From the NCBI GenBank assembly GCA_951799425.1, contig OX637406.1, forward strand, positions 24,608,390-24,672,389: DNA of 64,000 nucleotides, read 5' to 3'. The stretch comes from Ilex aquifolium (taxonomy: Eukaryota > Streptophyta > Magnoliopsida > Aquifoliales > Aquifoliaceae). The notes beneath the pieces are model-generated. The model did not search any database. It saw only the letters and a list, made by a program, of their open reading frames with translations, and was not told where the DNA came from. How positions within the stretch are numbered: position 1 is the stretch's first letter; every line of letters begins with the position of its first letter. The position numbers were made by a program, and so were the translations under genes. Below are positions 23,319 through 35,216 of this stretch, piece after piece.

Positions 23319-25842
23319 TGTAAAACCCGAGAAAAATTTGAACTTTTGTGAAAAAGGGTAAAAAGGTAATTTGCCACTATGGTACAGGTTGTAAACCTGA
23401 ATTTTTCTAGAGCTCGGATGACGAAACGGACATCACCGTTGGATTCGTCTTGCGAAATCTAGTTACCACGTCAAATTTCGTTGAATTCCGAGATAGTCGG
23501 ATTTTTCGCGTTTGACGAGGCGATCGAGCCTCGGGAGACCCAAAAACGAAATTCTGAATAAAATTTTAAATTTTGGGAAATAAAGGATGGCAAGTTAAAA
23601 TAAAAATATTTTGAACTTGAACCGGAGCGAAATTTAATCGTTTCGGGGTTAAAACGGACCCGGGAAATAAGGGACGTGTGGCGCGTTGTAGGCTAAGTAT
23701 TTAAAGGGTATTTAAAGGGGAGAAAATCATATTTTCCTCCCCATTTGTTCAGCCGATTCCAACGAGAGAGGAAGAGAGGGAAAGGGCTTGGGTTCTCCAT
23801 CTTCTCTCTACGATCTACGGAGATTGAGAGCTCAAATCCACTCGGGCCAAGAACAAAAGTTGTTCTCCTCGCCGAGGGCTACAAAACCATACCAAGGAGG
23901 TCGAGTTTTGGAGTGATTCGAAGAACGGGAATTTGGGAGAGTGAAGACTCCACCTCGTTTGGAGTTCTCGGAGCTTCTCAAAGTTGTTCTCTACACTTCA
24001 AGAGGTAGGGTTCCCTCCTACCAAGGTTTATTCCACACCTAGAATGCTTAGATGAAATGGGTAAATGAATAGATATAGATATATATGTATGTCATTTGCC
24101 TATGGTTGTGAAATTGGGTGAAATGGGTTGAAATCAATTCTAATTGGATTGGTAATTAGAAGTTTCTAAATGAAATTTCTAGGATTGAGTATATGAAATT
24201 AACCCAAGGTGACTCTTGGGCTATATGAAGTGTGGGCATGCTATGTGTTTATCTTGTGCTTGAAATTGAAGTATGTTATCTCTTGATAATGTGATGACAT
24301 GCTTGGGTGTTGATTAAGATTAAATGTTGATATATATACATGCTTGTGATACATTGACATTGTAAGGAAATATGGAAATTATATACTTATGATATGATTT
24401 TGCCATGAAGTGTGAGAAATGTATTGTAAATGTTCATATGTCACTCATACCATATTGAACATTGTAATATTATTGAAATGGGACATCACATTTCATATGC
24501 ACGGGAGCATTGCACTTAGTGGGTGTGTGTGCATGGTGGTTGTCTTCACCACGCTTGGTGGATGACGAGTGGGCTCGGGTAAGATGGGTTGATGACCTAA
24601 TCGAGTCGCACAGTTTGCACGGTTGTTAGGGTTGGGGTAGCAAGAAGGGCTAGACTATCCCTCGGGTGAGAGACCCGGTGATTGGATACGCACTCCGTTG
24701 GTATAAGAGTCCATAAAGTGTGTCGGTGTACGCGGAACTGTTGGTGGAAGTCCATGAATTCCGTGTCGGTTGGGTGCCGTTGGTGTAAGTCCATAAATAT
24801 CCACCCCAAGAAAGACCATAGAATGAAATGTCATTTGATGTACAACATAAATGACGGATTAGTACACATTGGCACTTGCATGTGTAGAGGAGCCGGGAGG
24901 GGCTCGGATGATATGCATGAATGGGTCTCATCTCATTCCATAGCATGGCATTGCAAATTCCATCATTGAATATAATTCCTTGCTTGGAATGTTATAAATT
25001 GTTGTTTTGGGCATGTGAACATTTCATATGCATATAGGTTGGGGAGTAGCCTCATTAGGAGATACCCTATTGAGCGTGGCTCACCCTTTGTGGGAAAAAC
25101 ATTTCAGGTGTTGGGTTTGCACCGGTGGATGGCTCACTTGGGGAGCATCAAGCATGAAGGGGGCCGACTTGTGGCCTTAATTTTGAGTTGTAAAGTTTTT
25201 ACCAAAATTTCCATTTTTGATGTATAAATTATGGGAATTGTTGTAATGGAATTTTTATAAAGCATGTTATATGGAAAATCCTATTACTCTGGTATTGGAT
25301 GAGTTGGGGAAGGTTTGGAAATGAAAAATGGAGGAAAAAGGCAAAACTGGGCAGAGAGTACCGGTACTGTGTACCGGTACCCCCTTTCCAGTGGGTTGAC
25401 AGTACCGGTACCGGGTACCGGTACTGAATGATACCGGTACTGTGTACCGGTACCCCCCTTTCCAGTGGGTTGACAGTACCGGTACCGGGTACCGGTACTG
25501 AATGGTACCGGTACTGTGTACTGGTATTGATTGGTACCGGTACTGGGTACCGGTACTCTCTCCAAAATTTTCAGATTTTCACACTGCTTCGCCCTATTTT
25601 CAATCTACGTTTTCCTTCCCTCCAATGATGTAAATGGACTAAAATGGAGTATAAATCATGGTATATTGAGTATTGGTTGAACCCAAATGAATAATCGAAT
25701 CCGGTTAACAATTGTGAATTAAGATCCCGGTTAAGGGGATGTTACTACCGTGGTGTTAGGTTGAGTGATATTCACGGGTATTTCCGCGGGTTGACGGGTG
25801 GTCAACGGTTAATATAGGACCCCCGAAAATTGGGGCGTCACA
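23319..25842 (+). mobile_element. S2: Tekay-like solo LTR, TSD ACAAG
   Basis: TGTAAAACCCGAG... to ...GGGGCGTCACA, 2524 bp, flanked by perfect ACAAG (23314-23318, 25843-25847). It contains the conserved U3 block (23410-23530), tatttaaag TATA-like motifs near 23697-23715, internal 'gttggt.taagtccataaa' subrepeats at 24700-24800, and a GTACCGGTAC array at 25355-25556. No internal region, so solo. Confidence 0.93.
25355..25556. repeat. Palindrome array, GTACCGGTAC type, in S2
   Basis: About ten decamers, mostly in pairs with 3-4 bp spacers, plus a duplicated segment of about 85 bp. The flanking DNA is homologous to that around the AACCTTCCGGAAGGTT array of S3 and S4. Confidence 0.93.
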
Positions 25843-25847
25843 ACAAG

Positions 25848-26062
25848 GACTTGTTGGAAATGGTTATGGTGATAATTGTGACTGAGCTTTACGGTTCATT
25901 TAAATTATTGCGAACATTTAAACTTGAGATCTATTTAAAATATCCTGCTTTTCCTTCAAAATGGTATATATGCTATTTGTGAAAATGAGACCAACCGTTT
26001 TATATGCTTTTCTAAACCTTGTTTGAGTTTGGGAAGATTTTGCTACAGAGCTTCGTGCTCAT
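25848..26062 (+). repeat. Z solo LTR, second piece
   Basis: Resumes Z after the second ACAAG and ends at CTCAT (26058-26062), the target site of LARD-1. It continues in the inverted block at 35211 down to 34701. Confidence 0.82.
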
Positions 26063-27891
26063 TGATGAGCGCATAATATTGCATATTTGAAGGGCTCATT
26101 ACATGCATTATAACTCAACTTTTGCATTTAAATACTTAGTGTTAGCCAAAATTGTCTATAATATTGATATTTTGATGTTGCAACATTTTATAGCTTAAAT
26201 GATTGATTTTAGGACATTGCAATCTTGATGGATGTGTGGTGAAGGCATGGACACAATACATGAAGAATTGGAGGCTTAAAAGTGAAGAAATCAAGAAGGC
26301 ATTGGTGCTTGGGAACAAGGGCACCAGCTGCAGCAACAATTGGAAGCACTGCCTCGGAATTCCTCCATTTTTACCATGATATACTCAGAATTTGGAAAAG
26401 TTCAAAACATGAAAGTTGTAGATATGGGTGTCTTCTATTTGGTGTCAAAATTTCAGCCCAATCCAACGGTTAGATCAAGAGTTATGTCAATTCTACCGAA
26501 TGTGGTCCAGTGCAGAAAAACAGTACCGGTACCCAGTACCGGTACTCCGGACCTTCTGGTCGCGAAAACAGCCTGTAACTCAACTTTGAGGCTTGGGGGT
26601 CCCACCTACACTTCTCCCACGCCTATCCCAACATTTCCTTACACATTTACAGGCCTCCTACACTCAAGTGGAAGACTTTAAAGGCCAATGCATTAAAGGA
26701 GGAATGGGGGGAAGTGGGCTGCCCAGGCTATGATCTCCTAGCCTGTCAAAGCCATCCATTCAGCCCTCTCTTGATGGGAGCTCGTACACACAGCTAGGGG
26801 GGAGCCTCTTGGACGTTTTGGCATGTCTCTACACTCCAATATATTTCAGCATTCACAACACATTGTGGGAGTTGGCTACCTAAGCTTAGAGTAGTTTTAG
26901 TGAGGAAGAAGATGAATAGTAAAGTTGTGATTTTTACATGTTCTTCCATCCATTTCTCTTGTAACCTCTTGTAAGGATATTGTAAGCTTCCTTTACTGTC
27001 TTTAATGCCATTTATTAGAAGTACATTTCAAGTTTAGCCTTGCACTTTACATTTCACCATTGTTATGCTTTCAAGTTCTTCATTTTCATGCTTTAAATTG
27101 GGTATTGTATTTCCTTCTTCTTACTTTAAGATTTCTTGCTTCAAGTTAAGTTTCATGCTTTAAATCTCCATTTCTCTTCCATGTCCATCTACATTATGCT
27201 TGTCTTGCATTTTTAATATGAGTAACTAGATTTAAGTTGGTTAATCCAAGGGAAAATTTCTCTTGGGAATACCATGTTCAAATCTTCTTCATTCCTCCCT
27301 TTAGAGTCAAATGGTTCGGTTTGACGGGGTTGAGAGTGGATGAGTTGGTGAGCCTTTGATATTCCGTAGGCCTAGTCACGGTTTATGCTTAGATACTCAC
27401 CAATCTCGTCCCTAACTTCCCCCGAATCAATCGTTCATTCATGCTCAATCGGAGGAAGGCTTTGAGTTGATTTGGTATTCCCATTGGAATGAACCCTTTG
27501 GATTAGCCAACACTTGCTTTCTTGCATTTTCATTTACAAACCAAACACAAAACTCAAATACAAGATTTTACACTTTCTTTTCACTTTTGCAAAATCACTT
27601 TCACAAAACTCCCTTTCCTTCCCTGAGGAGACGACCTTGGAATATTTTCCAAGTAAAACACACGACCACAAAAGACTCCTTTCGATTGGGGAGCATTTTT
27701 GTGCACACCGCATCTCATTCCATCTATTTTGTTCATCACATCTCCATTCACATCCATTTTGTTGTTGTTTCCTAATCTTTTGCATCATCCGGAGGGAGAG
27801 TGACACTCCCCCATTCCTATAAGCCATACACACATTGAGGGTGAGGGTGATGTTTAGAGGTTAGGAATAACAGCGCATTTTCAACCAATCA
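26063..27891 (+). repeat. 5' LTR of LARD-1
   Basis: TGATGAGCGCATAATATTG ... AACCAATCA, 1829 bp, near-identical to 31294-32930. It includes a short GTACCGGTAC pair (26521-26550) followed by a block (gcctgtaactcaa...gggtcccacct) shared with P LTRs. Small frames in both LTRs are duplicates of each other and not genes. Confidence 0.9.
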
Positions 27892-27894
27892 TTT

Positions 27895-27912
27895 TGGCGC
27901 CGTTGCCGGGGA
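27895..27912 (+). other. Primer-binding site, perfect tRNA-Asp
   Basis: TGGCGCCGTTGCCGGGGA, 18 nt complementary to the 3' end of plant tRNA-Asp, three bases after the LTR end. Confidence 0.95.
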
Positions 27913-28037
27913 AGGTAAAGCGTCGAGTTCGAGAGGTGATTTTGGGACGGCATAAGGTAAGTCTTGTGATTTTCATCACGGGCCAAGGTATGTCGTCTAA
28001 CTTGTAAATATTTTTGTTTTAGTTTGTGTTTTGTATT

Positions 28038-29024
28038 ATGTCTTATAATTTTTATGAAAATGTATATAATGCCCCATATTATGAAAATGTGTGTGAAATT
28101 TGTGATGACTATGGGCACATTACTAGTGAGTGCCCAAGAATGGCCTCTTATTTTGAAAACGTATACAAGATTTGTGGTGAGTATGGACACATCACTAGTG
28201 AGTGCCCAATAAATGCCCCTTATTTTGAATACGTTTGCGAAATTTGTGGTGAGAATGGACACCTCACTAGTGAATGCCCAATAAATTATCCGGTTCAAGA
28301 CCTTGAATGCGAAAGTTCAAATTCAGAGTTGGACTACCTAAATTTTTACCGCAACCATTATGATTCACCGAGTTACTCGAGTTATGGTGGGGAGAATGAA
28401 CCTCATGATTTATCATCCAATTTCACACAACCTAATGATTTTTGCCACTATCCAACATATAGGGACTCAACCGAACAAGAATTGGAAAATACGTTGTACG
28501 AGTTTATTCAATCCCAAATGGAATGCAATGCCCAAATGACCCAACAACTTTCTGTAATTAGTGATCAACTTAATACATTGACTAATGCTATAATTGCTAT
28601 GGATGAAGAATTACACCTTGAGCATAGTCAATGTATTGAGGATGATCACCCCATTGAAATACATATTGAGGTTGAATCTCCCACCACTCTTGATTGTGAA
28701 AAGTTTGATGAAGTGATTATCTCACATGAGGCTAATGAGCCCAAGGTCTTTTCTCCATCTAAGAGTGGTGTTGAGATTCACATTTCTCAACTTGGGGAGG
28801 GCATTGCAATGGAGTCAAGTGTTGAAACTTGTAAAGAAAAATTGTATACTCCATTTGTGGGATTGCATAAACTTGCCTACACATCTATTTGGTTGAGAAT
28901 TTTTAATCAACATCCTTTATATGTTTGGATAGATGGTTTAAGAATGGCATTGATGCAACAAAAAAATTTTAAAATCAAAAAAATCCATGGGCGTAAGGTC
29001 ATATCCGAATTGAAGCCGGATTGA
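28038..29024 (+). CDS. Gag-like protein with triplicated CCHC zinc knuckle (LARD-1)
   Basis: First ATG at 28038, about 328 residues, open to TGA at 29022-29024. The N-terminus is three tandem units of roughly 30 residues. Unit 1 has C-x2-C-x4-H-x4-C intact (C19, C22, H27, C32; CEICDDYGHITSEC). Unit 2 has lost its first Cys (YKICGEYGHITSEC). Unit 3 is intact (CEICGENGHLTSEC). An acidic low-complexity stretch follows, then a region like the Athila gag linker (ENTLYEFIQSQMECNAQMTQQL, compare MNQFIQSQMSFNT in Ap). No capsid domain, protease or RT. Knuckles at the N-terminus reverse the usual gag order. It may bind element RNA for packaging; this is inference. Confidence 0.75.
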   Translation: MSYNFYENVYNAPYYENVCEICDDYGHITSECPRMASYFENVYKICGEYGHITSECPINAPYFEYVCEICGENGHLTSECPINYPVQDLECESSNSELDYLNFYRNHYDSPSYSSYGGENEPHDLSSNFTQPNDFCHYPTYRDSTEQELENTLYEFIQSQMECNAQMTQQLSVISDQLNTLTNAIIAMDEELHLEHSQCIEDDHPIEIHIEVESPTTLDCEKFDEVIISHEANEPKVFSPSKSGVEIHISQLGEGIAMESSVETCKEKLYTPFVGLHKLAYTSIWLRIFNQHPLYVWIDGLRMALMQQKNFKIKKIHGRKVISELKPD

Positions 29025-31293
29025 CATGAGCCCTTGTTGTTTTGTTTCCATGTACATAGTAGTTAGATCTCTTTTATTGTCATATTTTTATTTTTCATGT
29101 CATTGTAGTATAATGGTGAGTATCATTGTAGTTTAGATTTTAACATGAAGCATGTTTCAGCGGGAGTAGTTTGGCAGACAAAGCAGAACAGTACCGGTAC
29201 TCAGTACCGGTACCAAATGGTACCGGTACCCAGTACTGGTACTAAAAGTCTACTGGAATCGCAGTACCGGTACTCGGTACCGGTACCAAAAGTCTACTGG
29301 AATCGCAGTACCGGTACTCGGTACCGGTACCAAATGGTACCGGTACCCAGTACCGGTACTGTTTGCCTGACAGACCCAATCTCTGCAATGCTGCTCCACC
29401 TGCTTTGAGGGCATCACCAGCATTTCTCCCCCATGTTCTAGTCTAAGTTGGGGGGTGTAAATGAGCTTTGTGTGTTTCATTTTCTCTTTTATGTTTATAT
29501 ATATAAAAAAAAAGGGGTATCTCATTTCTCATTTTACCTTCATTGTTTTCATTGCATGATTTCTTGTGCATTGAGGACAATGCATAGTTTAAGTTGGGGG
29601 GTGAGGTGCACCATTCACATGTTCCACCACTTTGTGTATAGAATAAGTTGGAAATGTGAAAATTTTGAAAAATTTTGGACAATTTTTGTGAAAAATAGTC
29701 AATATTGAACTATATTCCTCTATCCTAATTGTTATGGGATTTGTGAATTGCTTGATCTTCATTTTGAACTTTGAATACATGAGCACATTATAGAATTTTA
29801 TCCTATGCTTGAGTATCACATATGTGTTTTCTTTCAAACTCAACCATTGTGCACCTTGAATGTGTAATTTGGACAATTTACGGATTGAGTTCACATTTGA
29901 GTGCTTGACATGAATAGTGGAGATGAGTAAGAACCCATGTGAGCTTTAATGCCAATCCTTGTTTGGAGGGAACTTACATTTACTCAAGGAGCAATTTTTC
30001 AAATTCTAAATTTGTTCAATAATCTCATTATGTTTGTTTTGGTTAGGTGCTTTTGGGTAGTTGATTGACTTTGTCTTGATTGTACAATGCTCCCATATGC
30101 TTATCTAGAGATGATCTTAGGCCATCTTTGAAATTCTTTGAGCCTTTGCCTTTTTCTTGTGAAAATATTATCCCTAGTGCCGTGATTGAGCCTTAATTGA
30201 ATTCGTTTCTATGTCACACATGTAACCAAGCCAATAAAATTGATAAATATCTACCTTACCTTGGTTGTTCCTAGTGCTAAGTTGGGTGATGATAAAACAA
30301 AAGGGATGAAGGATGTTGAAACTCAAAAGAGTTCAATGGAAAAAGAATGAAAATCCAAGAAAAGGTGAGAAAGGGAGTGAAAAAGGAGAAAAAGAATGAG
30401 AAAAAGAAAAGGGAAAAATGTAAAGGAAAAAAAAAAAAAGAAACAAAGGGTGTGGTGATGGTGTGAAAATCAAAATCCCATAAAAGGGAAGTGTTTTTCT
30501 AAGATTAAGGTCATTCACCCGGAACAACCCTCTTTGTTATCCTATATCCTTTGTTTCCCTTACCACAACATCACCCCAAGGCCTCATTACAACCCATGAA
30601 AGTCCTAAAAGATCTAGAGAAGCATGGGGGATGCATACTTTTAAAGAAAAAGAGAAGTTATTTTTACTATCTAATGCCCTAGCATTCCTTTCATGAGATT
30701 ATGCCAAGGTTGTTTCATTTGTATACATGTGCTTCATTTTTGGATTATATGTGAGCATTTTGGTTTGTGAATAAGATTCTATCTCACATATACACATGGA
30801 GTGCATGCTAGGATAATCATTGAGTTATTCATTTTTGAGAGAAACCCTTGGTGAGTTTTTGCATCAAAGCTTAATTTGGATAGCCACGTGAATGTGAACT
30901 CCATTGTGTAAATGTTTAAATTACATGTTCATTTCACACACACACGAGTTTTGAAAGGAAATGTGTATGTGGATACTCTAGAATAGCATTTAAAGCTATA
31001 ATGTGTTGCATGTGTTTTTAGTTAGGATGTTTTGAACATAGTTGTTTTATTGAAATCCCATCACTAGTTAAGATAGGGGAATATACTTTAAATATTGGAT
31101 ATTAGCAAGAAGTTTATAGGTACCTTCACTGGAAACCTTCACGAGACAAAACTCGTCCACTAGGGATCACCTAGGGGTTTAAAGGCTTGTTGCATGTGCT
31201 AAATGCAATTGCGGAATTAGTATAGGTTTATTTTTGTTTGCTTGCTTTTACATTTTGTTTGCTAGGGACTAGCAAAGCTTAAGTTGGGGGGTG
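29025..31293 (+). other. 3' non-coding region of LARD-1
   Basis: Contains a GTACCGGTAC array (29191-29360), the signature 'attgaggacaatgc...agttggggggtgagg' (about 29571-29606), purine-rich patches, and finally the PPT agttggggggtg (31281-31293). Homologous in order to 6200-7800 in W. No gene supported. Confidence 0.75.
29191..29360. repeat. Palindrome array, GTACCGGTAC type, in LARD-1 3' region
   Basis: About ten GTACCGGTAC decamers, mostly paired, with a segment (gtctactggaatcgcag) repeated between pairs. Confidence 0.92.
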
Positions 31294-32930
31294 TGATGAG
31301 CGCATAATATTTCATATTTGAAGGGCTCATTACATGCATTATAACTCAACTTTTGCATTTAAATACTTAGTGTTAGCCAAAATTGTCTATAATGTTGATA
31401 TTTTGATGTTGCAACCTTTTATAGCTTAAATGATTGATTTTAGGACATTGCAACCTTGATGGATGTGTGTTGAAGGCATGGACAAAATACATGAAGAATT
31501 GGAGGCTTAAAAGTGAAGAAATCAAGAAGGCATTGGTGCTTGGGAACAAGGGCACCAACTGCAGCAACAATTGGAAGTACTGCCTCGGAATTCCTCCATT
31601 TTTACCATGATCTACTCAGAATTTGGAAAAGTTCAAAACATGAAAGTTGTATATATGGGTGTCTTTTGTTTGGTGTCAAAATTTCAGCCCAATCCAACGG
31701 TTAGATCAAGAGTTATTCCGATTCTACCGAAGGTGGTCCAGTGCAGAAAAACAGTACCGGTACTCGGGACCTTCTGGTCGTGAAAACAGCCTGTAACTCA
31801 ACTTTGAGGCTTGGGGGTCCCACCTACACTTCTCCCACGCCTATCCCAACATTTCCTTACACATTTACAGGCCTCCTACACTCAAGTGGAAGACTTTAAA
31901 GGCCAATGCATTAAAGGAGGAATGGGGGGAAGTGGGCTGCCCAGGCTATGATCTCCTAGCCTGTCAAAGCCATCCATTCAGCCCTCTCTTGATGGGAGCT
32001 CGTACACACAGCTAGGGGGGAGCCTCTTGGACGTTTTGGCAAGTCTCCACACACCAATATATTCAGCATTACACATTGTATTAGAAGTTGGCTACCTAAG
32101 CTTAGGAGTAGATGTAGAAAGCTCCAAGGTTGAAGATGATGAATAGTAATTTCGTTTTTGCATTTTCTTCATCCATGTCATTGCTGTAAGCTACATTCCT
32201 CTTGTAATCTTCATTTCTTACATTGTAATCTCCTTTATTTCAAGTATATTGCAAGTTAATTACATGTTCTTCATTTCACCATTTATGCTTTCAAGTTCTT
32301 CATTTTTAGCTTAAAATGGGTATTGAATGTTTTTGTTCATAGCTTTAGATTTCTTGCTTCAAGTTTAGTTTCATGCTTTAAAGCTTCATTTCTATACAAT
32401 GTCTTTCATTTACATTATGCTTGTCTTTCCTTTATGCATTTTTAATATGAGTAGCTAGGATTTAAGTTGGTTAATCCAAGGGAAAATTCCTCTTGGGAAT
32501 ACCATTTTCAACTCTTCTTCATTCCTCCCTTTAGAGTCAAATGGTTCGGTTTGACGGGGTTGAGAGTGGATGAGTTGGTGAGCCTTTGATATTCCGTAGG
32601 CCTAGTCACGGTTTATGCTTAGATACTCACCAATCTCGTCCCTAGCTTCCCCCGAATCAATCGTTCATTCATGCTCAATCGGAGGAAGGCTTTGAGTTGA
32701 TTTGGTATTCCCATTGGAATGAATCCTTTGGATTAGCCAACACTTGCTTTATTTTCATTTTCATTCACAAACCAAACACAAAACTCAAATACAAGATTTT
32801 ACACTTTCTTTTCACTTTTGCAAAATCACTTTCACAAAACTCCCTTTCCTTCCCTGAGGAGACGACCTTGGAATATTTTCCAAGTAAAACACACGACCAC
32901 AAAAGACTCCTTTCGATTGGGGAGCATTTT
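31294..32930 (+). repeat. 3' LTR of LARD-1, truncated by the TRIM
   Basis: Begins TGATGAGCGCATAATATTT right after the PPT and matches the 5' LTR until 'ggagcatttt' at 32930 (TSD half ATTTT, 32926-32930). Only one GTACCGGTAC remains at 31753. Confidence 0.9.
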
Positions 32931-33023
32931 TGTAACACCCCGTACCCGCCTCTTAAAAGAGGTAGTACAGGATCTCACAGATCTCCCCCAAGCAACCGAT
33001 GTGGGACTAGCCAGGATCTCACA
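32931..33023 (-). mobile_element. TRIM solo LTR (variant, 93 bp) at left inversion breakpoint
   Basis: Reverse complement of the TRIM LTR (TGTGAGATCCTGGC...GTGTTACA), with an internal difference of about 20 bp. Left flank ATTTT belongs to the target site in LARD-1 LTR; right flank GATTT (33024-33028) belongs to the target site in S3. The two flanks come from two different insertions. Confidence 0.88.
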
Positions 33024-34256
33024 GATTTTTTATAGAGACATAACTTTTATCTCAAACGATCATTGGGAGGGTTTCTCCGTCAATAGACGGGTTCATACAC
33101 GTTGGCTTTGGCATTGTGTTGTGTGAGTCGGGGAAGACTTGGGATAAGGTGCGTGAGTGAGTTCCATCTCATATCATGGCATGACATAGCATAGCATGGT
33201 AGCTTTCTAACATTGAAGTATATACTCTTGTTGGATTGGTTGATGCTTGTTGATTGTTGCATGTGCGCATTTCATATGCACTTAGGTTGGGGAGTAGCCT
33301 CTGTAGGAGGATATCCTATTGAGCGTGGCTCACCCTTCGTGGGACAACATTTCAGGTGCGGGGTTCACGCCGGCGGACGGCTCCCAATGCGAGCCCCAAA
33401 GTTGAAGAAAGCCGACTTGTCGCTTTTATGGTTATTTAGTAAAGTTTTTGTAAGAATTCCATTTTGAGATGTAAATATATGGAATGAATTGTGATAGAGC
33501 TTGTATGAGTTGTGTATTATATTGAAAAGCTCATTAAACATATGTTGGATGAGTTTGGAGTGTATGGGGTAGCTTTAAGGATGGTTTGGAGGGGAAAGAA
33601 ATCCATTTTTTTTGCTCACAGTCTGAAAACCTACCGGAAGGTGTATGTCGGCCTTCCGGAAGGTTTTGCTAAAAACCCTGGATGCCTTGTTCACGGCTAA
33701 TACCTTCCGGAAGGTTTTGCCCACTGGAATGAACCTTCCGGAAGATTTTAGCTACTGGAGTAAAACCTACCGGAAGGACTTGTCTACTGGAATGAACCTT
33801 CCGGAAGGTTTTGCCTTGGGTTTCTTTTTGACTGCCAAAATCTTCCGGAAGGTTTTGTTTTCTGGAATGAACCTTCCGGAAGGTTTTGGCTACTGGAATG
33901 AACCTTCCGGAAGGTTTTTGCTATTGATGTCGACCTTCCGGAAGTTCTTGCAATTGATCCTTTTCATTTAACTGTTCTTTCAGCGACCTTCCGGTAGGTG
34001 TATGTCGACCTTCCGGAAGGTTTTTCCAAAAATTTGAAATTTTCAAAATGCTTAGCCATGCTTTTGGGCTTTGTTTTCTTTGGTTCCTATGACATAAATG
34101 GACATAAATTGAGGTATAATTGACCTTGTGGATGGTAAATCCGGTCAAAAGCATGTGAATGACGTGGTGTCGGGTTATACGACTATCACGAGTATTTCCG
34201 CGGGTTGACGGATGGTCAACGGTTAATAAAGGACCCCCGAAAATTGGGGCGTCACA
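33024..34256 (+). mobile_element. S3: Tekay-like solo LTR, first half (inverted), TSD GAATC
   Basis: Homologous to S4 (48963-50110) in opposite orientation. Ends ...GGGGCGTCACA at 34256, next to GATTC. The second half is at 36555-38428. Contains an AACCTTCCGGAAGGTT array at 33628-34022. Confidence 0.9.
33628..34022. repeat. Palindrome array, AACCTTCCGGAAGGTT type, in S3
   Basis: About twelve copies of the 16-bp palindrome, with a looser period of about 33 bp and linkers like 'ttgcccactggaatg'. It gives spurious open frames with repeating LPEGF/PSGRF/TFRKV. Confidence 0.95.
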
Positions 34257-34700
34257 GATTCAAAGGGGACTTAGTCTTAGACTTAGACTTACACTTGTAT
34301 ACACTTAGACTTAGATATAGATAGACATACATACAGGGAGATAGATCATCTTTTGGTTGAGGAGGAAACCCTCCAAAAGTGACTAGCTTTCTTCTACTTT
34401 CATTATTAGTTTCATTTGCTTCCATTGTTTGAGCTTCCTTCTTCCCTTAGAGGAGTGAAACTCTTCCACTTTTCTAGAGATTTACCAAAGCCGTGAAGGG
34501 TGGAAAGTGATTCACTTATTCTTCGTCGAAGATAGGCTCCTTGTGTAGTGTGTTTCACCTTGTAACTCCTCTACTTGGATGAGAATCACTCACTTTTCTA
34601 GCTTTACCAAACCCATGAAGAGTGAGTAGTTTCTCATTCACTCTTTAGTAAGAGGTGATGCACATGTATAAATCATTCGGAAGTTATATTTGTGCATTTC
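34257..34700 (+). repeat. Y1 3' LTR piece (inverted)
   Basis: Reverse complement matches 59110-59555 of Y2. It lies between S3 and Z and, before the inversion, joined 21720 (through Z) to 38429. Confidence 0.87.
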
Positions 34701-35211
34701 TGTAACACCCCAAATACCACTCTGGACGGCATTACACTATGAAACCATTCATGTAATGAGAGCAACTAAATATATATCCATCAAATAAGAAACATTCTTA
34801 ATTTTAACAAAATTTGGGCAGAGTCTCCTTTGTACAGGAAGCTCCACCCAAAAATCACAACATGTGCAATTCTATTAACTTGACCACACAGGGTCCATTT
34901 AACCATCCAATAACAATAAAATTTCTATTTACCATCTATACTATCCTTAACATTATCCCAAAAGAATAGGCCAAATATGTCAATTACATTCCCCAAAAGA
35001 ATTACATGAATATATCGCAGCGGAGTTTCAAAAGAATCTAGACTTTACATTGTTCAGAAATAAATCTCCTAGTCTAGAACAAAATAAGCTATATCTCTAG
35101 ATGTCCCATTCAGGATCTAGGTACCCCTCCAAGGAAGCTTCCCCAAGGCCCGGCTCATTCACACCGAGCTCCTCCTCTAAAGCCAAATCTGAAAAATATT
35201 AATTGTAGGGG
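34701..35211 (-). repeat. Z solo LTR, third piece (inverted)
   Basis: TGTAACACCCC at 34701 is the reversed end of Z. It shares 'gggcagagtctcctttgtac' with other Tekay-like LTRs. It ends at the LARD-1 target site, 35212-35216. Confidence 0.83.
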
Positions 35212-35216
35212 ATGAG

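Larger units (their letters stand above)
26063..32930 (+). mobile_element. LARD-1: non-autonomous Asp-primed LTR element, TSD CTCAT
   Basis: 5' LTR 26063-27891, perfect tRNA-Asp PBS, one gag-like ORF, long 3' non-coding region, PPT, and 3' LTR from 31294. The 3' LTR is cut at 32930 by a TRIM; its remainder is in the inverted block (36019-36220, then an extra partial LTR 35217-36018). CTCAT at 26058-26062 pairs with ATGAG (its complement) at 35212-35216. No RT or integrase, so it depends on an Athila-like helper. Confidence 0.9.

Noticed and set aside
25284..25565. Open frames with repeating VPVPSTGTRYRY (also 22200-22457, 29145-29408)
   Set aside because: They are translations of GTACCGGTAC arrays, open on both strands for the same reason.
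26142..26473. Small ORFs duplicated at 31373-31704 and elsewhere
   Set aside because: The duplication is just the two LTRs of LARD-1; no conserved protein family or coding signature.
33645..33971. Open frames with repeating LPEGF, PSGRF and TFRKV (also 49182-49454, 48284-48552, 15892-16170, 7992-8264)
   Set aside because: They are translations of the AACCTTCCGGAAGGTT arrays. Because the unit is a palindrome, both strands stay open and give the same phrases. No start context or family supports a protein.
33628..34022. Possible CRISPR array
   Set aside because: Repeats are 10-16 bp palindromes with related, not unique, spacers; the setting is a eukaryotic LTR; there are no cas genes.
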